A stretch of 64,000 nt of DNA from Gammaproteobacteria bacterium Ga0077554 (GCA_001464585.1 LNFF01000008.1:113784-177783); one strand, 5' to 3'; counted from the stretch's first letter, positions 33,632 to 43,685 are shown. Made by a program: numbers and translations. Notes: generated by a model not told the origin, from the letters alone.

Positions 33632-33717
33632 TTGTCATTTCGACCAACGGGAGAAATCCTTGTCTCGAACGAATGTGAGAGATCTTCCAGGATTTCTCCC
33701 GTTGGTCGAAATGACAA
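33632..33717. repeat. Perfect 29-bp inverted repeat
   Basis: TTGTCATTTCGACCAACGGG at 33632 (arm to 33660) is exactly complementary to 33689-33717, separated by 28 bases that contain TCTCGAACGAATGTGAGAGA. The layout resembles dispersed repeat family 1 (TCAT..CGA ends, CGAA.GA.TGAGAGATCTT middle), so it may be a related family. Non-coding. Confidence 0.85.
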
Positions 33718-33794
33718 CGCATCTTATGGAGGACTTAAGGGAGTGGGGCTGAGGGAATCTGTGGTGGCCGGCCAAGCGGGTTCATCATAAAAAA

Positions 33795-34091
33795 TCACCC
33801 CAAAACAATACGCTGCTTTTTTTCGCGGTTTTTAAGATAAATCAGGGCAATATGCCCAATCTTTTGCGCTAATTCAGCGCGCGTCTGGGCGCAGATTTCG
33901 TCTATAATACGCTGACGCTCAATGCGGTCTGCGGCATTAACCCTGATTTTGATCAGCTCGTGGTGATCCAGCGTTAAACGTATTTCGGCGAGCACGCTTT
34001 CGCTGAGTCCGGCGTTGCCAACAATCACTACCGGCTTCAGCTTGTGGCCGAGGGTGCGCAGTTGGCGCTTATGTTGTTCAATAAGGGGCAT
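33795..34091 (-). CDS. yhbY: YhbY-type RNA-binding protein (CRM domain)
   Basis: A 98-residue CRM-domain protein beginning MPLIEQHKRQLRTLGHKLKP. The GxxG-type loop is VVIVGNAGLSESVLAEI, with HHELIKIRVNAADR following. YhbY associates with pre-50S ribosomal particles. It is divergent from the small membrane protein and rlmE genes; this yhbY/rlmE-ftsH arrangement is conserved in gammaproteobacteria. The promoter regions for both directions must fall in or near the 11-bp gap and the neighbouring coding ends. Confidence 0.94.
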   Translation of the reverse strand: MPLIEQHKRQLRTLGHKLKPVVIVGNAGLSESVLAEIRLTLDHHELIKIRVNAADRIERQRIIDEICAQTRAELAQKIGHIALIYLKNREKKQRIVLG

Positions 34092-34102
34092 AATTTTAGT
34101 AC

Positions 34103-34372
34103 ATGAAAGAGAACCAGCCTATTAATATACCACAAACCCCCCGGGGTTTCACGGTTGCGGCTAGTCCGCTTAACAGCGTCAAGCTGGAGCTGGCGGTGAT
34201 CTGCTGCGGGGGGGTGTTGCTGTTACTGCTGCAAGAGCGCATTACCAGCAATTCGTTGTTACAGTTGGGGCTGCTGGCGGGGTATGGCTGCATAAGCATG
34301 CTGTGGATACTCTACCGGGTGCGGCAGGTGGTGCGCAAAACAGGTGTCAGGCATGGCCAGAACCAAGAGTAG
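34103..34372 (+). CDS. Small two-helix membrane protein before rlmE
   Basis: An 89-residue protein not assigned to a named family. A 28-residue polar N-terminus precedes two hydrophobic segments ([14 protein letters not shown] and [17 protein letters not shown]) and a basic tail ([18 protein letters not shown]). Its end overlaps the rlmE start by 20 bp, which suggests co-translation. Small membrane proteins are sometimes annotated at this place in gammaproteobacteria (DUF4149- or YhbX-like contexts), but no family could be recognised. Confidence 0.65.
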   Translation: MKENQPINIPQTPRGFTVAASPLNSVKLELAVICCGGVLLLLLQERITSNSLLQLGLLAGYGCISMLWILYRVRQVVRKTGVRHGQNQE

Positions 34373-34973
34373 TAGCCGCTGGCTCAAGGAGCATTTTGTT
34401 GACACCTACGTCAAAAAGTCGTGGCAGGACGGTTACCGTTCGCGTGCCGCTTATAAGCTTCTGGAGATTAACGAGCGCGACCAGTTGTTGCGACCCGGCA
34501 TGACAGTGCTGGATTTGGGCGCGGCGCCGGGAGGGTGGGCGCAAATAGCCTCAAAAATTTTAGGGGATAAAGGCCGCGTCATTGCCACGGATATTCTGGA
34601 AATGGAACCTTTGCCGCACGTGGAGTTCTTACAGGGAGATTTCCGCGAACAGTCCATATGTAATCAATTGTTAAAAATGCTGGAAGGCCGCCCTGTGGGC
34701 CTTGTAATTTCTGATATGGCCCCTAATATAAGTGGTGTGACTTCAGTGGATCAGCCAAGGTCAATTTATCTGGCTGAGTTGGCACTGGATATGGCGCGCC
34801 AGGTATTGATGCCGGGCGGTGATTTTCTGGTTAAAGTCTTTCAGGGCAGTGGTGATGAAGCATTGCGCAAGCAGATTCAGGCTTCATTCCAGAAAATTTT
34901 GGTGCGCAAACCCAAGGCATCACGCCCACAGAGCCGGGAAGTGTATATACTGGCAAGAGGCTTCCGGCCTTGA
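34353..34973 (+). CDS. rlmE: 23S rRNA (uridine2552-2'-O)-methyltransferase RlmE/FtsJ
   Basis: A 206-residue enzyme starting [15 protein letters not shown] at ATG 34353. The K-D-K-E catalytic tetrad is visible: Lys in [14 protein letters not shown], Asp in [11 protein letters not shown], Lys in FLVKVFQG and Glu in SREVYIL. SAM-binding motif I is [14 protein letters not shown]. It methylates the A-loop nucleotide U2552 during 50S assembly. An in-frame start three codons upstream exists, but the family starts at MARTKSS. It precedes ftsH, as in E. coli. Confidence 0.96.
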   Translation: MARTKSSSRWLKEHFVDTYVKKSWQDGYRSRAAYKLLEINERDQLLRPGMTVLDLGAAPGGWAQIASKILGDKGRVIATDILEMEPLPHVEFLQGDFREQSICNQLLKMLEGRPVGLVISDMAPNISGVTSVDQPRSIYLAELALDMARQVLMPGGDFLVKVFQGSGDEALRKQIQASFQKILVRKPKASRPQSREVYILARGFRP

Positions 34974-35020
34974 TCAGTGTTATGTTATAACAGGTTCAGT
35001 TAAGGTTAATTATTACATCC

Positions 35021-35059
35021 CCGTTCGCCCTGAGCTTGTCGAAGGGCTTACCCGAACGG
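35021..35059. repeat. Short hairpin repeat between rlmE and ftsH
   Basis: CCGTTCGCCCTGAGCTTGTC followed by GAAGGGCTTACCCGAACGG forms nested hairpins (CCGTTCG/CGAACGG outer; GCCCT..AGGGC inner). The TTCGCCCTGAGCTTGTCGAA core is a dispersed motif found in many proteobacterial genomes. Confidence 0.6.
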
Positions 35060-35164
35060 TTGAATTGGCAGTATTGGGTAGTGGCTTGGAATATGCATGT
35101 GGACAAATGACGGCGGTATACTGTCGTGGTGTCTTAAGCTGGTGTCAATTGGAGGCACGTAAAG

Positions 35165-37090
35165 TTGAACGATATGGCTAAAAATATAATTTTATGGGTG
35201 GTGATCGCCATTGTGCTGGTGTCGGTCTTCAATAACTTTGGGCCGCCCCAGGTGTCTGCACAGCAGCTTCCCTATTCGGAGTTCATAGCGAACGTCAAGA
35301 ATGGTAACGTCCAGAAAGTCGTGATTGAAGGCCGCACCGTACAAGGTGTGTACCAGAGCGGCGAAAAGTTTGTCACCTACAGTCCGGGCGACAACGGTCT
35401 GGTGGGCGACTTGCTGGATAAAGGCGTGGTGATTTCCGCCCGTCCGCAGGAGCAGCAGAGCGTGCTCATGCAGATGTTCATCTCCTGGTTCCCGATGATT
35501 CTGTTGATTGGTGTGTGGATTTTCTTCATGCGCCAGATGCAGGGCGGCGGTGGCAAAGGCGGCGCCATGTCGTTTGGGCGCAGCAAAGCCCGTATGATGG
35601 GTGAAGATCAGGTAAAGATAACCTTTGCCGATGTGGCAGGCGTTGACGAAGCCAAGGAAGAAGTGGGCGAGCTGGTAGAGTTCTTGCGTGACCCCAGCAA
35701 GTTCCAGAAACTGGGCGGCAAGATTCCGCGCGGCATATTGATGGTCGGTTCGCCGGGTACGGGTAAAACCTTGCTTGCCAAGGCGATTGCCGGTGAAGCT
35801 AAAGTGCCATTCTTCTCGATCTCCGGTTCTGACTTCGTGGAAATGTTTGTCGGTGTGGGTGCGGCGCGCGTGCGTGATATGTTCGAACAGGCCAAGAAGC
35901 ATGCGCCGTGCATTATCTTCATTGACGAAATTGACGCCGTCGGTCGTCATCGCGGTGCCGGTTTGGGTGGTGGTCATGACGAACGTGAGCAAACCCTTAA
36001 CCAGTTGCTGGTGGAAATGGACGGCTTTGAAGGCAGCGAAGGCGTGATCGTGATTGCGGCGACTAACCGGCCTGATGTGTTGGATCCAGCCTTGTTGCGT
36101 CCGGGTCGTTTTGACCGTCAGGTGGTGGTGCCGTTGCCGGATGTGCGTGGCCGTGAACAGATCCTCAAAGTGCATATGCGCAAAGTGCCGATTGACGACA
36201 ACGTCAAGCCGTCGATTATTGCGCGCGGTACGCCGGGCTTCTCGGGCGCGGATCTTGCCAACCTGGTGAATGAGTCGGCGCTGTTTGCCGCCCGTGCCAA
36301 TCGCCGCACCGTGGAAATGCGTGACTTTGAAAAGGCCAAGGACAAGATCATGATGGGTGCTGAACGCCGCTCCATGGTGATGAACGAAGATGAAAAGAAG
36401 CTCACGGCGTATCACGAAGCAGGTCATGCCATTGTGGGTCGACTGGTGCCTGCGCATGATCCAGTGCATAAAGTAAGCATTATTCCGCGTGGCCGGGCTT
36501 TGGGTGTCACGATGTTTCTGCCGACAGAAGACCGTTATAGCTACAGCAAACAGCGTTTGGAAAGCCAGATCTCCAGCATGTTCGGCGGGCGTATTGCGGA
36601 AGAGTTGATCTTTGGGCCAGAGTTTGTGACCACAGGCGCCAGCAATGACATCATGCGTACTACAGATTTGGCGCGTAATATGGTCACCAAATGGGGTTTG
36701 TCTGAGCGCCTGGGGCCATTGACCTACAGCGAAGAAGATGGCGAGGTGTTCTTGGGTCGTTCCATGACGCAGCATAAATCAGTGTCAGCGGAAACTGCGC
36801 ATATCATCGACGAAGAAATTCGCTTGATTGTAGACCGTAATTATGAACGCGCCAGGAAAATCCTGGTGGAGCACACGGACAAGTTGCATGACATGGCTGC
36901 CGCGCTGGTTAAGTATGAAACCATTGATGCCGAACAGATTGATGACATCATGGCCGGCAAAGAGCCGCGTCCGCCCAAAGACTGGGGTGAAGATTCCGGT
37001 TCGGGGTCAGGTCGTGCTGCAGGGGTTTCTACCAGCGGTGATAGCAAGCCTGATGTAGATCCCATCGGTGGGCCGGCCAGTCAGCATTAA
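35165..37090 (+). CDS. ftsH: ATP-dependent zinc metalloprotease FtsH
   Basis: A 641-residue membrane protease. An N-terminal membrane helix ([20 protein letters not shown]), a periplasmic domain and a second helix ([18 protein letters not shown]) precede the AAA+ domain (Walker [16 protein letters not shown], Walker [29 protein letters not shown]). The M41 peptidase site is HEAGH near residue 415. It degrades misfolded membrane proteins and regulators such as LpxC. The TTG at 35165 is chosen because GGAGG lies 9 bases before it, giving MNDMAKN; the ATG at 35174 would be 18 bases from that site. A terminator follows. Confidence 0.97.
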   Translation: MNDMAKNIILWVVIAIVLVSVFNNFGPPQVSAQQLPYSEFIANVKNGNVQKVVIEGRTVQGVYQSGEKFVTYSPGDNGLVGDLLDKGVVISARPQEQQSVLMQMFISWFPMILLIGVWIFFMRQMQGGGGKGGAMSFGRSKARMMGEDQVKITFADVAGVDEAKEEVGELVEFLRDPSKFQKLGGKIPRGILMVGSPGTGKTLLAKAIAGEAKVPFFSISGSDFVEMFVGVGAARVRDMFEQAKKHAPCIIFIDEIDAVGRHRGAGLGGGHDEREQTLNQLLVEMDGFEGSEGVIVIAATNRPDVLDPALLRPGRFDRQVVVPLPDVRGREQILKVHMRKVPIDDNVKPSIIARGTPGFSGADLANLVNESALFAARANRRTVEMRDFEKAKDKIMMGAERRSMVMNEDEKKLTAYHEAGHAIVGRLVPAHDPVHKVSIIPRGRALGVTMFLPTEDRYSYSKQRLESQISSMFGGRIAEELIFGPEFVTTGASNDIMRTTDLARNMVTKWGLSERLGPLTYSEEDGEVFLGRSMTQHKSVSAETAHIIDEEIRLIVDRNYERARKILVEHTDKLHDMAAALVKYETIDAEQIDDIMAGKEPRPPKDWGEDSGSGSGRAAGVSTSGDSKPDVDPIGGPASQH

Positions 37091-37115
37091 GGGTAAGCTT
37101 AATCTTACGCAAGGA

Positions 37116-37142
37116 AACAAAGGGGCTTTTGGCCCCTTTGTT
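37116..37142 (+). terminator. Intrinsic terminator after ftsH
   Basis: AACAAAGGGGC (37116-37126) pairs with GCCCCTTTGTT (37132-37142) over 11 bp with a 5-base loop. The T content of the 3' arm and the following TATT provide the U-rich end. Confidence 0.85.
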
Positions 37143-37187
37143 ATTGTATGCCCCCAAAGATGTCCCTGATATTTTATCGGCGCACGT

Positions 37188-38045
37188 ATGTTGAATATAC
37201 TGAACTGTGGCGGCAAAATTCTTGACTTAAGCCAACCCCAAGTAATGGGGATACTCAATGTTACCCCCGATTCTTTTTCGGACGGGGGTATTTTTTTGTC
37301 TGTGGAATCTGCCGTGGCGCAGGCACGACGCATGGTGGATGAGGGCGCCGCGATTATCGACGTGGGTGGTGAATCAACGCGCCCCGGTGCGGTGGCAGTG
37401 ACATCCTGGCAGGAAATGGATCGGATCCTGCCGGTGATTGCAGCGATACACCGTGAGTTGCCGGTGATTATTTCTATCGACACCAGCAAGCCCGACGTGA
37501 TGCGCGCGGCGGTGGCGGCGGGCACAGGCATGATTAACGATGTGCGTGCCTTGCGTGAAGAAGGTGCATTACAGACCGCCGTGCGCTGCGCAGTGCCGGT
37601 GTGCCTGATGCACATGCAGGGTGAGCCACGCAGCATGCAGCAGGCGCCCCAGTATGATGATGTGGTAACTGAGGTTAAAGCTTTTCTTGCGGAGCGTATT
37701 GAGGCTTGTATAGCAGCGGGCATTCCCCGCGAGCATGTGATAATTGACCCTGGCTTTGGTTTTGGCAAGACTTTGGTGCATAATTTATACTTGTTTAAAC
37801 ACTTGAATACGTTTCAGGAATTGGGGTTACCCCTGTTGGTGGGGGTGTCACGAAAATCCATGATTAGTGCGGCGTTGGGGCATCCGGTACAACAGCGGGT
37901 AGGCCTGATTGAACAGCGGTTACCCGCTAGCATTGGATTGGCGGCATTGGCAGTGTGGCAAGGCGCCATGATTATTCGCGCGCATGATGTGCGGGCGACG
38001 GCAGATGCAGTGAACATGATATGGGCTGTTAAACAACAAAACTAA
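37188..38045 (+). CDS. folP: Dihydropteroate synthase
   Basis: A 285-residue TIM-barrel enzyme: [15 protein letters not shown] near residue 23 binds the pterin, [16 protein letters not shown] follows, and [13 protein letters not shown] and GVSRKSM form the rest of the active site. It condenses p-aminobenzoate with the hydroxymethyl-dihydropterin pyrophosphate in folate synthesis, and is the sulfonamide target. It lies between ftsH and glmM as in E. coli. The ATG at 37188 follows a terminator by 45 bp, so folP-glmM may have its own promoter or depend on readthrough. Confidence 0.96.
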   Translation: MLNILNCGGKILDLSQPQVMGILNVTPDSFSDGGIFLSVESAVAQARRMVDEGAAIIDVGGESTRPGAVAVTSWQEMDRILPVIAAIHRELPVIISIDTSKPDVMRAAVAAGTGMINDVRALREEGALQTAVRCAVPVCLMHMQGEPRSMQQAPQYDDVVTEVKAFLAERIEACIAAGIPREHVIIDPGFGFGKTLVHNLYLFKHLNTFQELGLPLLVGVSRKSMISAALGHPVQQRVGLIEQRLPASIGLAALAVWQGAMIIRAHDVRATADAVNMIWAVKQQN

Positions 38046-38058
38046 TAGGGAGCGCATC

Positions 38059-39426
38059 ATGTCTCAGGGGCAACAGAGAAAATATTTTGGTACCGACGGC
38101 ATACGCGGCCTGGTGGGGCAAACGCCGATTACTGCCGAGTTTGTCCTGAAGCTGGGTTGGGCTGCGGGCCGCGTATTGGCAAGGGAAGGACGAGGGGATA
38201 GACGGGGCAAAGTGCTGATTGGTAAAGACACGCGCATTTCCGGTTATATGCTGGAATCGGCGTTGCAGGCGGGTTTGTCGTCTGCGGGAGTCGATATCCG
38301 TTTGCTGGGCCCGATGCCAACGCCTGCCATTGCCTATCTGACGCGCACTTTACATGCTCAGGCGGGCATCGTCATCAGCGCGTCGCACAACCCCTATCAG
38401 GACAACGGCATCAAGTTTTTTTCGGCGCAGGGCGCCAAGTTGCCGGATGATATTGAACTCGCCATCGAAGCGGAAATGGACACGCCCATGCACACGGTGG
38501 ATTCCGCGCTGCTGGGTAAGGCAGAGCGCGTGGTTGATGCGGCGGGGCGTTACATTGAATTTTGTAAGAGCACCATTCCCGGCAATGCTGAATTGCGTGG
38601 CATGAAACTGGTGGTGGATTGCGCGCACGGTGCGACTTACCATGTGGCGCCGAGTGTGTTTGAAGAGCTGGGCGCAGAAGTCATCAAACTTGGAGTTCAG
38701 CCTAATGGTTTGAACATTAATGAGGGTTGTGGCTCTACGCATCCGCAGACGTTACAAGTGGCGGTGCTGGAGCATGGCGCAGATTTGGGTATTGCGCTGG
38801 ATGGCGATGGCGACCGCCTGATTATGGTGGATGATAAAGGCGAAGTGCTGGATGGTGATGAGTTGTTATATATCATCGCCAAGTCGCGCCACGAATCTGG
38901 CACGCTGAAGGGTGATGTGGTTGGCACAGTGATGACCAACCTGGGTTTGGAACATGCCTTGCGTGCCATGCAGGTGGAACTGCGACGTGCGCCCGTCGGC
39001 GACCGTTATGTGATGGACATGTTACGTCAAGGGGGTTGGTCATTAGGGGGTGAATCGTCGGGTCATATTATTTGTCTGGACTGCACCAGTACCGGTGACG
39101 GTATTGTCTCGGCCTTGCAGGTGCTTGCGGCAATGTTGAAGGCGGGTAAATCACTGCATGACGTAAAGCGTGGTATGAATAAATATCCGCAGACGCTAGT
39201 GAATGTACGCATGGAGAAAAAATTTGATTTCGCGGCATCCCCCCATGTAAAAAATACCCTGCGTGAAGTTGAAGCCGAACTGGCAGATACCGGCAGAGTA
39301 TTACTGCGCGCTTCAGGCACCGAACCGCTGGTGCGGGTAATGGTCGAAGGTGTCGACGCGCAACAGGTGGATGCTTTGGCGAATAAACTCGCGGATGCGA
39401 TTAAAGTGGCTTATAGCCAACAGTAA
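38059..39426 (+). CDS. glmM: Phosphoglucosamine mutase
   Basis: A 455-residue alpha-D-phosphohexomutase. [11 protein letters not shown] at the N-terminus, the phosphoserine loop [19 protein letters not shown] near residue 100, the metal loop [13 protein letters not shown] near residue 245, the sugar loop GGESSGHII and the phosphate loop [12 protein letters not shown] are all present. It converts glucosamine-6-phosphate to glucosamine-1-phosphate for peptidoglycan and lipopolysaccharide synthesis. The gene lies 13 bp after folP with a GGGAGCG site. Confidence 0.97.
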   Translation: MSQGQQRKYFGTDGIRGLVGQTPITAEFVLKLGWAAGRVLAREGRGDRRGKVLIGKDTRISGYMLESALQAGLSSAGVDIRLLGPMPTPAIAYLTRTLHAQAGIVISASHNPYQDNGIKFFSAQGAKLPDDIELAIEAEMDTPMHTVDSALLGKAERVVDAAGRYIEFCKSTIPGNAELRGMKLVVDCAHGATYHVAPSVFEELGAEVIKLGVQPNGLNINEGCGSTHPQTLQVAVLEHGADLGIALDGDGDRLIMVDDKGEVLDGDELLYIIAKSRHESGTLKGDVVGTVMTNLGLEHALRAMQVELRRAPVGDRYVMDMLRQGGWSLGGESSGHIICLDCTSTGDGIVSALQVLAAMLKAGKSLHDVKRGMNKYPQTLVNVRMEKKFDFAASPHVKNTLREVEAELADTGRVLLRASGTEPLVRVMVEGVDAQQVDALANKLADAIKVAYSQQ

Positions 39427-39457
39427 GTTATAAAAAATTTTATTGGGAGAATACAAC

Positions 39458-40249
39458 ATGACACAAATGCACGTTATTGATTACCAGATTTTTGGTACTG
39501 AAATGCAATATGTCGAGATCGAACTTGACCCGCAGGAAGCAGCAGTGGCTGAAGCGGGTGGCATGATGTACATGGAAGATGGCATTGCCATGGAAACAGT
39601 ATTTGGCGATGGTTCGCAGCAAAAATCAGGTTTTATGGGGTCGTTAATGGGCGCGGGTAAACGCCTGCTCACGGGCGAGTCGTTGTTCATGACCATCTTT
39701 TTAAATCAAGGCCAGGGTAAAAAGCGCGTGGCTTTTGCCGCATCGTATCCTGGAAAAATTGTTCCCCTGCATCTGCAAGAGTTAGGCGGCCAGATTATTT
39801 GCCAGAAAGATTCATTTCTGTGTGCGGCGAAAGGTGTGTCGGTGGGCATTGCCTTCCAGAAAAAACTCGGTGTGGGTTTGTTTGGTGGTGAAGGCTTCAT
39901 CATGCAAAAACTTGAAGGCGATGGTTATGCTTTTATGCATGCGGGTGGAACGCTATCAGAAAAAGTGTTGGCGCCGGGTGAATTGATTCGTGTCGATACC
40001 GGTTGTCTGGTAGCACTGCAACCGTCCGTGTCTTACGACATTGAATATGTAGGCAAGATAAAATCAGCGCTGTTTGGCGGCGAAGGATTGTTTTTTGCGA
40101 CGTTACGTGGCCCCGGTAAAGTGTGGTTACAATCGTTGCCCTTGAGTCGCCTTGCAAACCGTATCTATGCTGTCATGCCCGCACGTGGTGGTAGCAGTGA
40201 AGAAGGTTCTTTGTTAGGTGGATTGGGCAATGTCCTGGGTGGCAGATAA
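39458..40249 (+). CDS. TIGR00266/AIM24 family protein
   Basis: A 263-residue beta-rich protein beginning [20 protein letters not shown]. The family pattern is visible in [28 protein letters not shown]-like region [18 protein letters not shown], and a Gly-rich C-terminus ([19 protein letters not shown]). Family members in bacteria are of unknown function; the mitochondrial homologue AIM24 helps organise the inner membrane. GGGAGA lies 8 bases before the ATG at 39458, deciding this start over an upstream GTG. It follows glmM by 31 bp. Confidence 0.85.
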   Translation: MTQMHVIDYQIFGTEMQYVEIELDPQEAAVAEAGGMMYMEDGIAMETVFGDGSQQKSGFMGSLMGAGKRLLTGESLFMTIFLNQGQGKKRVAFAASYPGKIVPLHLQELGGQIICQKDSFLCAAKGVSVGIAFQKKLGVGLFGGEGFIMQKLEGDGYAFMHAGGTLSEKVLAPGELIRVDTGCLVALQPSVSYDIEYVGKIKSALFGGEGLFFATLRGPGKVWLQSLPLSRLANRIYAVMPARGGSSEEGSLLGGLGNVLGGR

Positions 40250-40252
40250 TTA

Positions 40253-40306
40253 GGTCGCTTCCGGCATCCTGCCTCAGGCGACACTTGTGCATCCGTGCAC
40301 GGCGCC
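40253..40306. repeat. Dispersed repeat family 2, copy B
   Basis: GGTCGCTTCCGGCATCCTGC continues to TCAGGCGACACTTGTGCATCC and GTGCACGGCGCC. About 46 of 54 bases agree with the copy inside queE (52691-52744). The GTGCATCCGTGCAC core is palindromic. It lies in the 73-bp gap before the M48 peptidase gene. Confidence 0.75.
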
Positions 40307-40322
40307 TCACTGCGCCCATTAT

Positions 40323-41441
40323 ATGAAGTCATTTAGCGCATTGTATTTTGGGCCGGATCTGCCTGCGCAAGGTACAAAAATTACTGTACTGCCCGAAAAT
40401 GATGGGTTGCACCTACAGCACTGTGAGATATCAGGCGAGACACAGGAACAGCTAGTTGCATATGATGAGCTGCGCGTGTCTACTGGTGGATTTGACCATG
40501 ATCAGATTATTCTCATGTGGGATAAGAATGAGAAAACAAGGTCGTTGATACTTGCTGATAAAACTACCCAAGATTTTCTTCTGGAAGAAGCACCTCCCGC
40601 CCTGGCGGCAAAACTCGCTCAATGCAAAAAGCACATCAACGGCACGCGACAGCGAATGCGTGCCGGTTGGCTGGTGTTGGCGTTGTTTCTGCTCAGCCCT
40701 TTTATTTTGCTGGGCGTGTTGGTGTGGAAATCAGATAACGTGATTGATTGGGCGGTGAGTCACGTGTTGATTGAAGATGAACAAAAGTTTGGTGACATGG
40801 TTTTTGAACAGTATCGGCCTACGCTCAAACTAATAACGCAAGGTGAAGCGCCGCGTGTCATTGAGGAGATCGGTGATAAGCTGGGATTGGATGCCCCCTA
40901 TAAATTCAAGTGGCACGTGGCCGACAACCCCGCTGTGAATGCGTTCGCCATTCCCGGCGGACATATTGTAGTATTCACGGGTTTGATCAAGGCAGCGCAA
41001 ACGCCTGAAGAAGTCACTGGCGTATTGGCGCATGAAATTCAGCATGTAGTACAGCGCCATAGCTTAAAAGCAATGGTGCATAATGCAGGTTGGCGTGCCA
41101 CTATTGCCATGGTTACGGGCGATTGGACAGGGGGAATGCTAGGTGGGGCGGTGACACAGCTTGGCGTTCTTAAATACGGTCGAGATAAGGAAACCGAAGC
41201 CGATATGAAGGGGTTGGCATTGCTGAAAAAAATACGTGTTGATCCCAATGGTATGGTGCAGTTTTTTGAAAAATTATCCAAGTCAGGCAATGGGGCGCCG
41301 ATTGAATTGCTTTCTACCCATCCCTCTTCGACGGAACGCATGACAGCACTGCGTGAAGCCATCAAGCAGCAGGAGCCATGGCATAGTGAGCCTTTGCCGT
41401 ATGATTGGAACGCCATTAAGTCTTCATTGCCGACCAGATGA
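40323..41441 (+). CDS. M48-family membrane metallopeptidase
   Basis: A 372-residue protein. An N-terminal cytosolic beta-rich region of about 110 residues (FGPDLPAQGTKITVLPEN) is followed by a membrane helix (AGWLVLALFLLSPFILLGVL) and an M48 peptidase domain with the zinc motif VLAHEIQHVVQRH near residue 245; the distal acidic ligand is likely in DKETEADMKGLALL. The domain is close to the BepA/YcaL/Oma1 group that handles outer-membrane or membrane protein quality control. The start at 40323 is chosen because the upstream in-frame extension lies inside a dispersed repeat. A terminator follows. Confidence 0.88.
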   Translation: MKSFSALYFGPDLPAQGTKITVLPENDGLHLQHCEISGETQEQLVAYDELRVSTGGFDHDQIILMWDKNEKTRSLILADKTTQDFLLEEAPPALAAKLAQCKKHINGTRQRMRAGWLVLALFLLSPFILLGVLVWKSDNVIDWAVSHVLIEDEQKFGDMVFEQYRPTLKLITQGEAPRVIEEIGDKLGLDAPYKFKWHVADNPAVNAFAIPGGHIVVFTGLIKAAQTPEEVTGVLAHEIQHVVQRHSLKAMVHNAGWRATIAMVTGDWTGGMLGGAVTQLGVLKYGRDKETEADMKGLALLKKIRVDPNGMVQFFEKLSKSGNGAPIELLSTHPSSTERMTALREAIKQQEPWHSEPLPYDWNAIKSSLPTR

Positions 41442-41459
41442 TGCCACCGGTTCGGTGTT

Positions 41460-41484
41460 CCCTCTCCCACTTTGTGGGAGAGGG
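41460..41484 (+). terminator. Intrinsic terminator after the M48 peptidase gene
   Basis: CCCTCTCCCAC (41460-41470) pairs perfectly with GTGGGAGAGGG (41474-41484) across TTT, followed by ATTTTAAA. Confidence 0.85.
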
Positions 41485-41518
41485 ATTTTAAACCCCAAAG
41501 TGCTATCAGGAGAATGTT

Positions 41519-42394
41519 ATGGAAAACCCGCAAAATAAAGAAAAACCCGCAAAAATAAACATTGTGGAGGTATTAAAGGCCTCCGGTGGTTTGTTGACAG
41601 CGATCACCATTGCCTTTGTCGGCTATTACACCAATAACTCCCTTGAAAAAATGAAAGCCAGTGAAACGCGTGCGCAACTGTATGCCGAATTGATGAGTAA
41701 ACGTGAAGAATCGGAAAGCGCATTACGCAAAGATATGTTTGTTTCTATCATCGGGTCATTTCTGGACCCGTCATCTGATACCCTTGATAAAAAAGTGTTG
41801 AATCTGGAATTGTTGGCCTATAATTTTCATGAGGCACTTAATCTTAAGCCTTTATTTATACACGTTGCCAAGCAGGTAAACTCCACTAAAGATAGCCATA
41901 AACAGGACTATCAACAACGCCTGGAACGCGTTGCGCACGAAGTGGCACGCAAGCAGGCGATGGTCTTGGGCAGCGCAGGAGCAACCTTTGATAGAGTGGT
42001 TGATCTGGAAAGCCTGCGTGCCAGTCCTTACGGCATGCCATTAGAAGAGGAAACTCTTGAGATAGGGGGCATCAAAAGAGTTTTCAGGATTTATGTTTTG
42101 AAAGAAGATCCTGAAATGCGTGAAATTCAGGTCAGATTAACGGTTGCTACGCCTGATGAAAAAGGTCAGGAAAATACTGAAGTGGCTGAGTTTTGGGTGG
42201 GTGCCTTCGATTTCCCGATGATTGATAACGTGCGGCTATTGCCAGACCAGCGTTGCGCGATTGTGTTAAATCGTTATGATCAAAAAAGTGCTTACATCTC
42301 TATCGTATATTATCCGGGGGGTTATGCAAGCCTCAAGGAGCGACCTTATTTTCAGGAAGTCGTGAATAAACTCATCAATGATGAGTCCAAATAG
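41519..42394 (+). CDS. Membrane-anchored protein of unknown function
   Basis: A 291-residue protein not recognised as a named family. A 20-residue polar start precedes one hydrophobic segment (SGGLLTAITIAFVGYYTNNS, about residues 23-42). A charged helical region follows (KASETRAQLYAELMSKREES) that probably forms a coiled coil, then a mixed C-terminal domain (LEIGGIKRVFRIYVLKEDPE and AEFWVGAFDFPMIDNV). The layout suggests a single-span membrane protein with a cytosolic or periplasmic sensor-like domain. AGGAGAAT precedes the ATG. It lies alone between two unrelated genes. Confidence 0.8.
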   Translation: MENPQNKEKPAKINIVEVLKASGGLLTAITIAFVGYYTNNSLEKMKASETRAQLYAELMSKREESESALRKDMFVSIIGSFLDPSSDTLDKKVLNLELLAYNFHEALNLKPLFIHVAKQVNSTKDSHKQDYQQRLERVAHEVARKQAMVLGSAGATFDRVVDLESLRASPYGMPLEEETLEIGGIKRVFRIYVLKEDPEMREIQVRLTVATPDEKGQENTEVAEFWVGAFDFPMIDNVRLLPDQRCAIVLNRYDQKSAYISIVYYPGGYASLKERPYFQEVVNKLINDESK

Positions 42395-42567
42395 GGATCA
42401 TTTAAAAATTTAATTTTATTGATCTGTATCAGTAACATATTAATTTTCTCCTGCCATAAAAAGCTACGCCATGCATTCTCAATTTCGGAAAATGCCTAAA
42501 GCTCGGCGATGCGGGGACGCTAGATTAATCAGATCCAAGCGTAAAACCTTTGGCAAGGAGAAAATTA
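42395..42567. other. Leader region of the small exported protein gene
   Basis: About 170 bp that open A+T-rich and become G+C-richer with short self-complementary stretches (GCCTAAAGCTCGGCGATGCG, then ACGCTAGATT). No known riboswitch consensus could be matched. AAGGAG lies at its right end. Confidence 0.35.
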
Positions 42568-42870
42568 ATGAACCACACTTTTCCAGCAATGCTGATATTG
42601 TTTATGGTATTTAACAGCGCATCGACCATGGCGGGTGAACAGGTGGCATTGCTTGCCCCCTCTGTTACGACGACTCTTTCACAGTCACTGCCTGGTATAA
42701 AGATTCCACTGATAAAAAAGGCAGATGAATTGCAAATAAGTTACCCGATAATTAATGTTATGTTTACACCTGGGACGTTATCTGCCCAAGCTAATCAGGC
42801 AATGGATGTAGTATTTTACTGCAATGGACAAAATTGTTTGTATACGAGTCAGGAGTTAATTCGCCGTTGA
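42568..42870 (+). CDS. Small exported protein of unknown function
   Basis: A 100-residue protein starting MNHTFPAMLILFMVFNSAST with a signal peptide probably cleaved after MAGEQ-type residues (TMAG). The rest is a compact beta-rich region (QVALLAPSVTTTLSQSLPG) and ends with two cysteines (FYCNGQNCLYTSQELIRR) that could form a disulfide. The AAGGAG site 10 bases before the ATG decides this start. It was not recognised; a periplasmic location is predicted. The next gene converges 9 bp away. Confidence 0.7.
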   Translation: MNHTFPAMLILFMVFNSASTMAGEQVALLAPSVTTTLSQSLPGIKIPLIKKADELQISYPIINVMFTPGTLSAQANQAMDVVFYCNGQNCLYTSQELIRR

Positions 42871-42878
42871 CTTTATAT

Positions 42879-43685
42879 TTATTTTGTTCCAGTAGCCAGC
42901 AAAAAATCGTGGGGAATAATTAGCCCTTTTTCGCTAATAAACCTCTGCGCCAAGACGGCAATTTCAGCACGAATAATGCTGCGTTGATTTTCGGGCAAGA
43001 CATCATATTGCATTTTTAAAATGTCAGATTGTTCTACAACATTCCAGTAATCATCAAACGATGGGAAGTGGTAGTGGAATGTGATAGGGCGGATCATGCA
43101 ATCCTTGAAGCCGGCCTGTGTCAGCATGTTATCAAGCACCCCAGGTAATCCCAATGCAGTGGCTTTGGGCAAAGGTGGATATTTATCAGCGGGGATGCGG
43201 CCAGCAAATACCTGGTATGCCCAGCGCAGGGTGGGCATGGTTTCAGGGGTATCCCACACGGCGATGGCGAAGCGCCCACCGCGTTTGAGTACGCGTTGCA
43301 TTTGTTTGAGACCTTGCAGTGAATCTTCAAACAGCATGACACCGAAGCGGCACAGGATTTTATCGAAAGCAGCGTCAGGGAAATTAAGTTTTTCTGCCGC
43401 CATATGTTGAAACTGAATATGCGACAATTCTTCGTTGGCCGCTTTTTTCTGGGCGACATTCACCATGGCTTCAGCAGCATCGGTACCGATGATTTTTACG
43501 GTGTCACCCATGCGCCGCGCCAGTGTCAGTGCGGGTTCGCCCGTGCCGGAAGCAACATCCAGAACCATATCGCCCGGCTGCGCATGCAAGGCCTCAAGCA
43601 GAGCTTCGCCAACCGGGGCGATGTGCGGTAACCAGAGGTCAAATTTTTCAGCGATGCGGCCCCAGTCGGGCTGATTATTGTTCAT
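42879..43685 (-). CDS. Class I SAM-dependent methyltransferase
   Basis: A 268-residue protein with motif I VLDVASGTGEPALTLARR, motif II near IIGTDAAEAMVNVA and the post-motif pattern FDKILCRFGVMLFED, LKQMQRVLKRGGRFAIAVWD. This resembles UbiE/COQ5-like methyltransferases, but the substrate is unknown. The gene overlaps the PilZ protein gene by 11 bp, implying translational coupling on the minus strand. Confidence 0.9.
   Translation of the reverse strand: MNNNQPDWGRIAEKFDLWLPHIAPVGEALLEALHAQPGDMVLDVASGTGEPALTLARRMGDTVKIIGTDAAEAMVNVAQKKAANEELSHIQFQHMAAEKLNFPDAAFDKILCRFGVMLFEDSLQGLKQMQRVLKRGGRFAIAVWDTPETMPTLRWAYQVFAGRIPADKYPPLPKATALGLPGVLDNMLTQAGFKDCMIRPITFHYHFPSFDDYWNVVEQSDILKMQYDVLPENQRSIIRAEIAVLAQRFISEKGLIIPHDFLLATGTK

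Noticed and set aside
35192..36775. A 527-codon open frame antisense to ftsH
   Set aside because: It mirrors the codon pattern of ftsH, is His/Thr-rich with no domain, and ftsH is certain on the other strand.
42395..42567. Possible riboswitch upstream of the small exported protein
   Set aside because: Compared by eye with the c-di-GMP-I, cobalamin and TPP consensus elements; key conserved blocks are absent.
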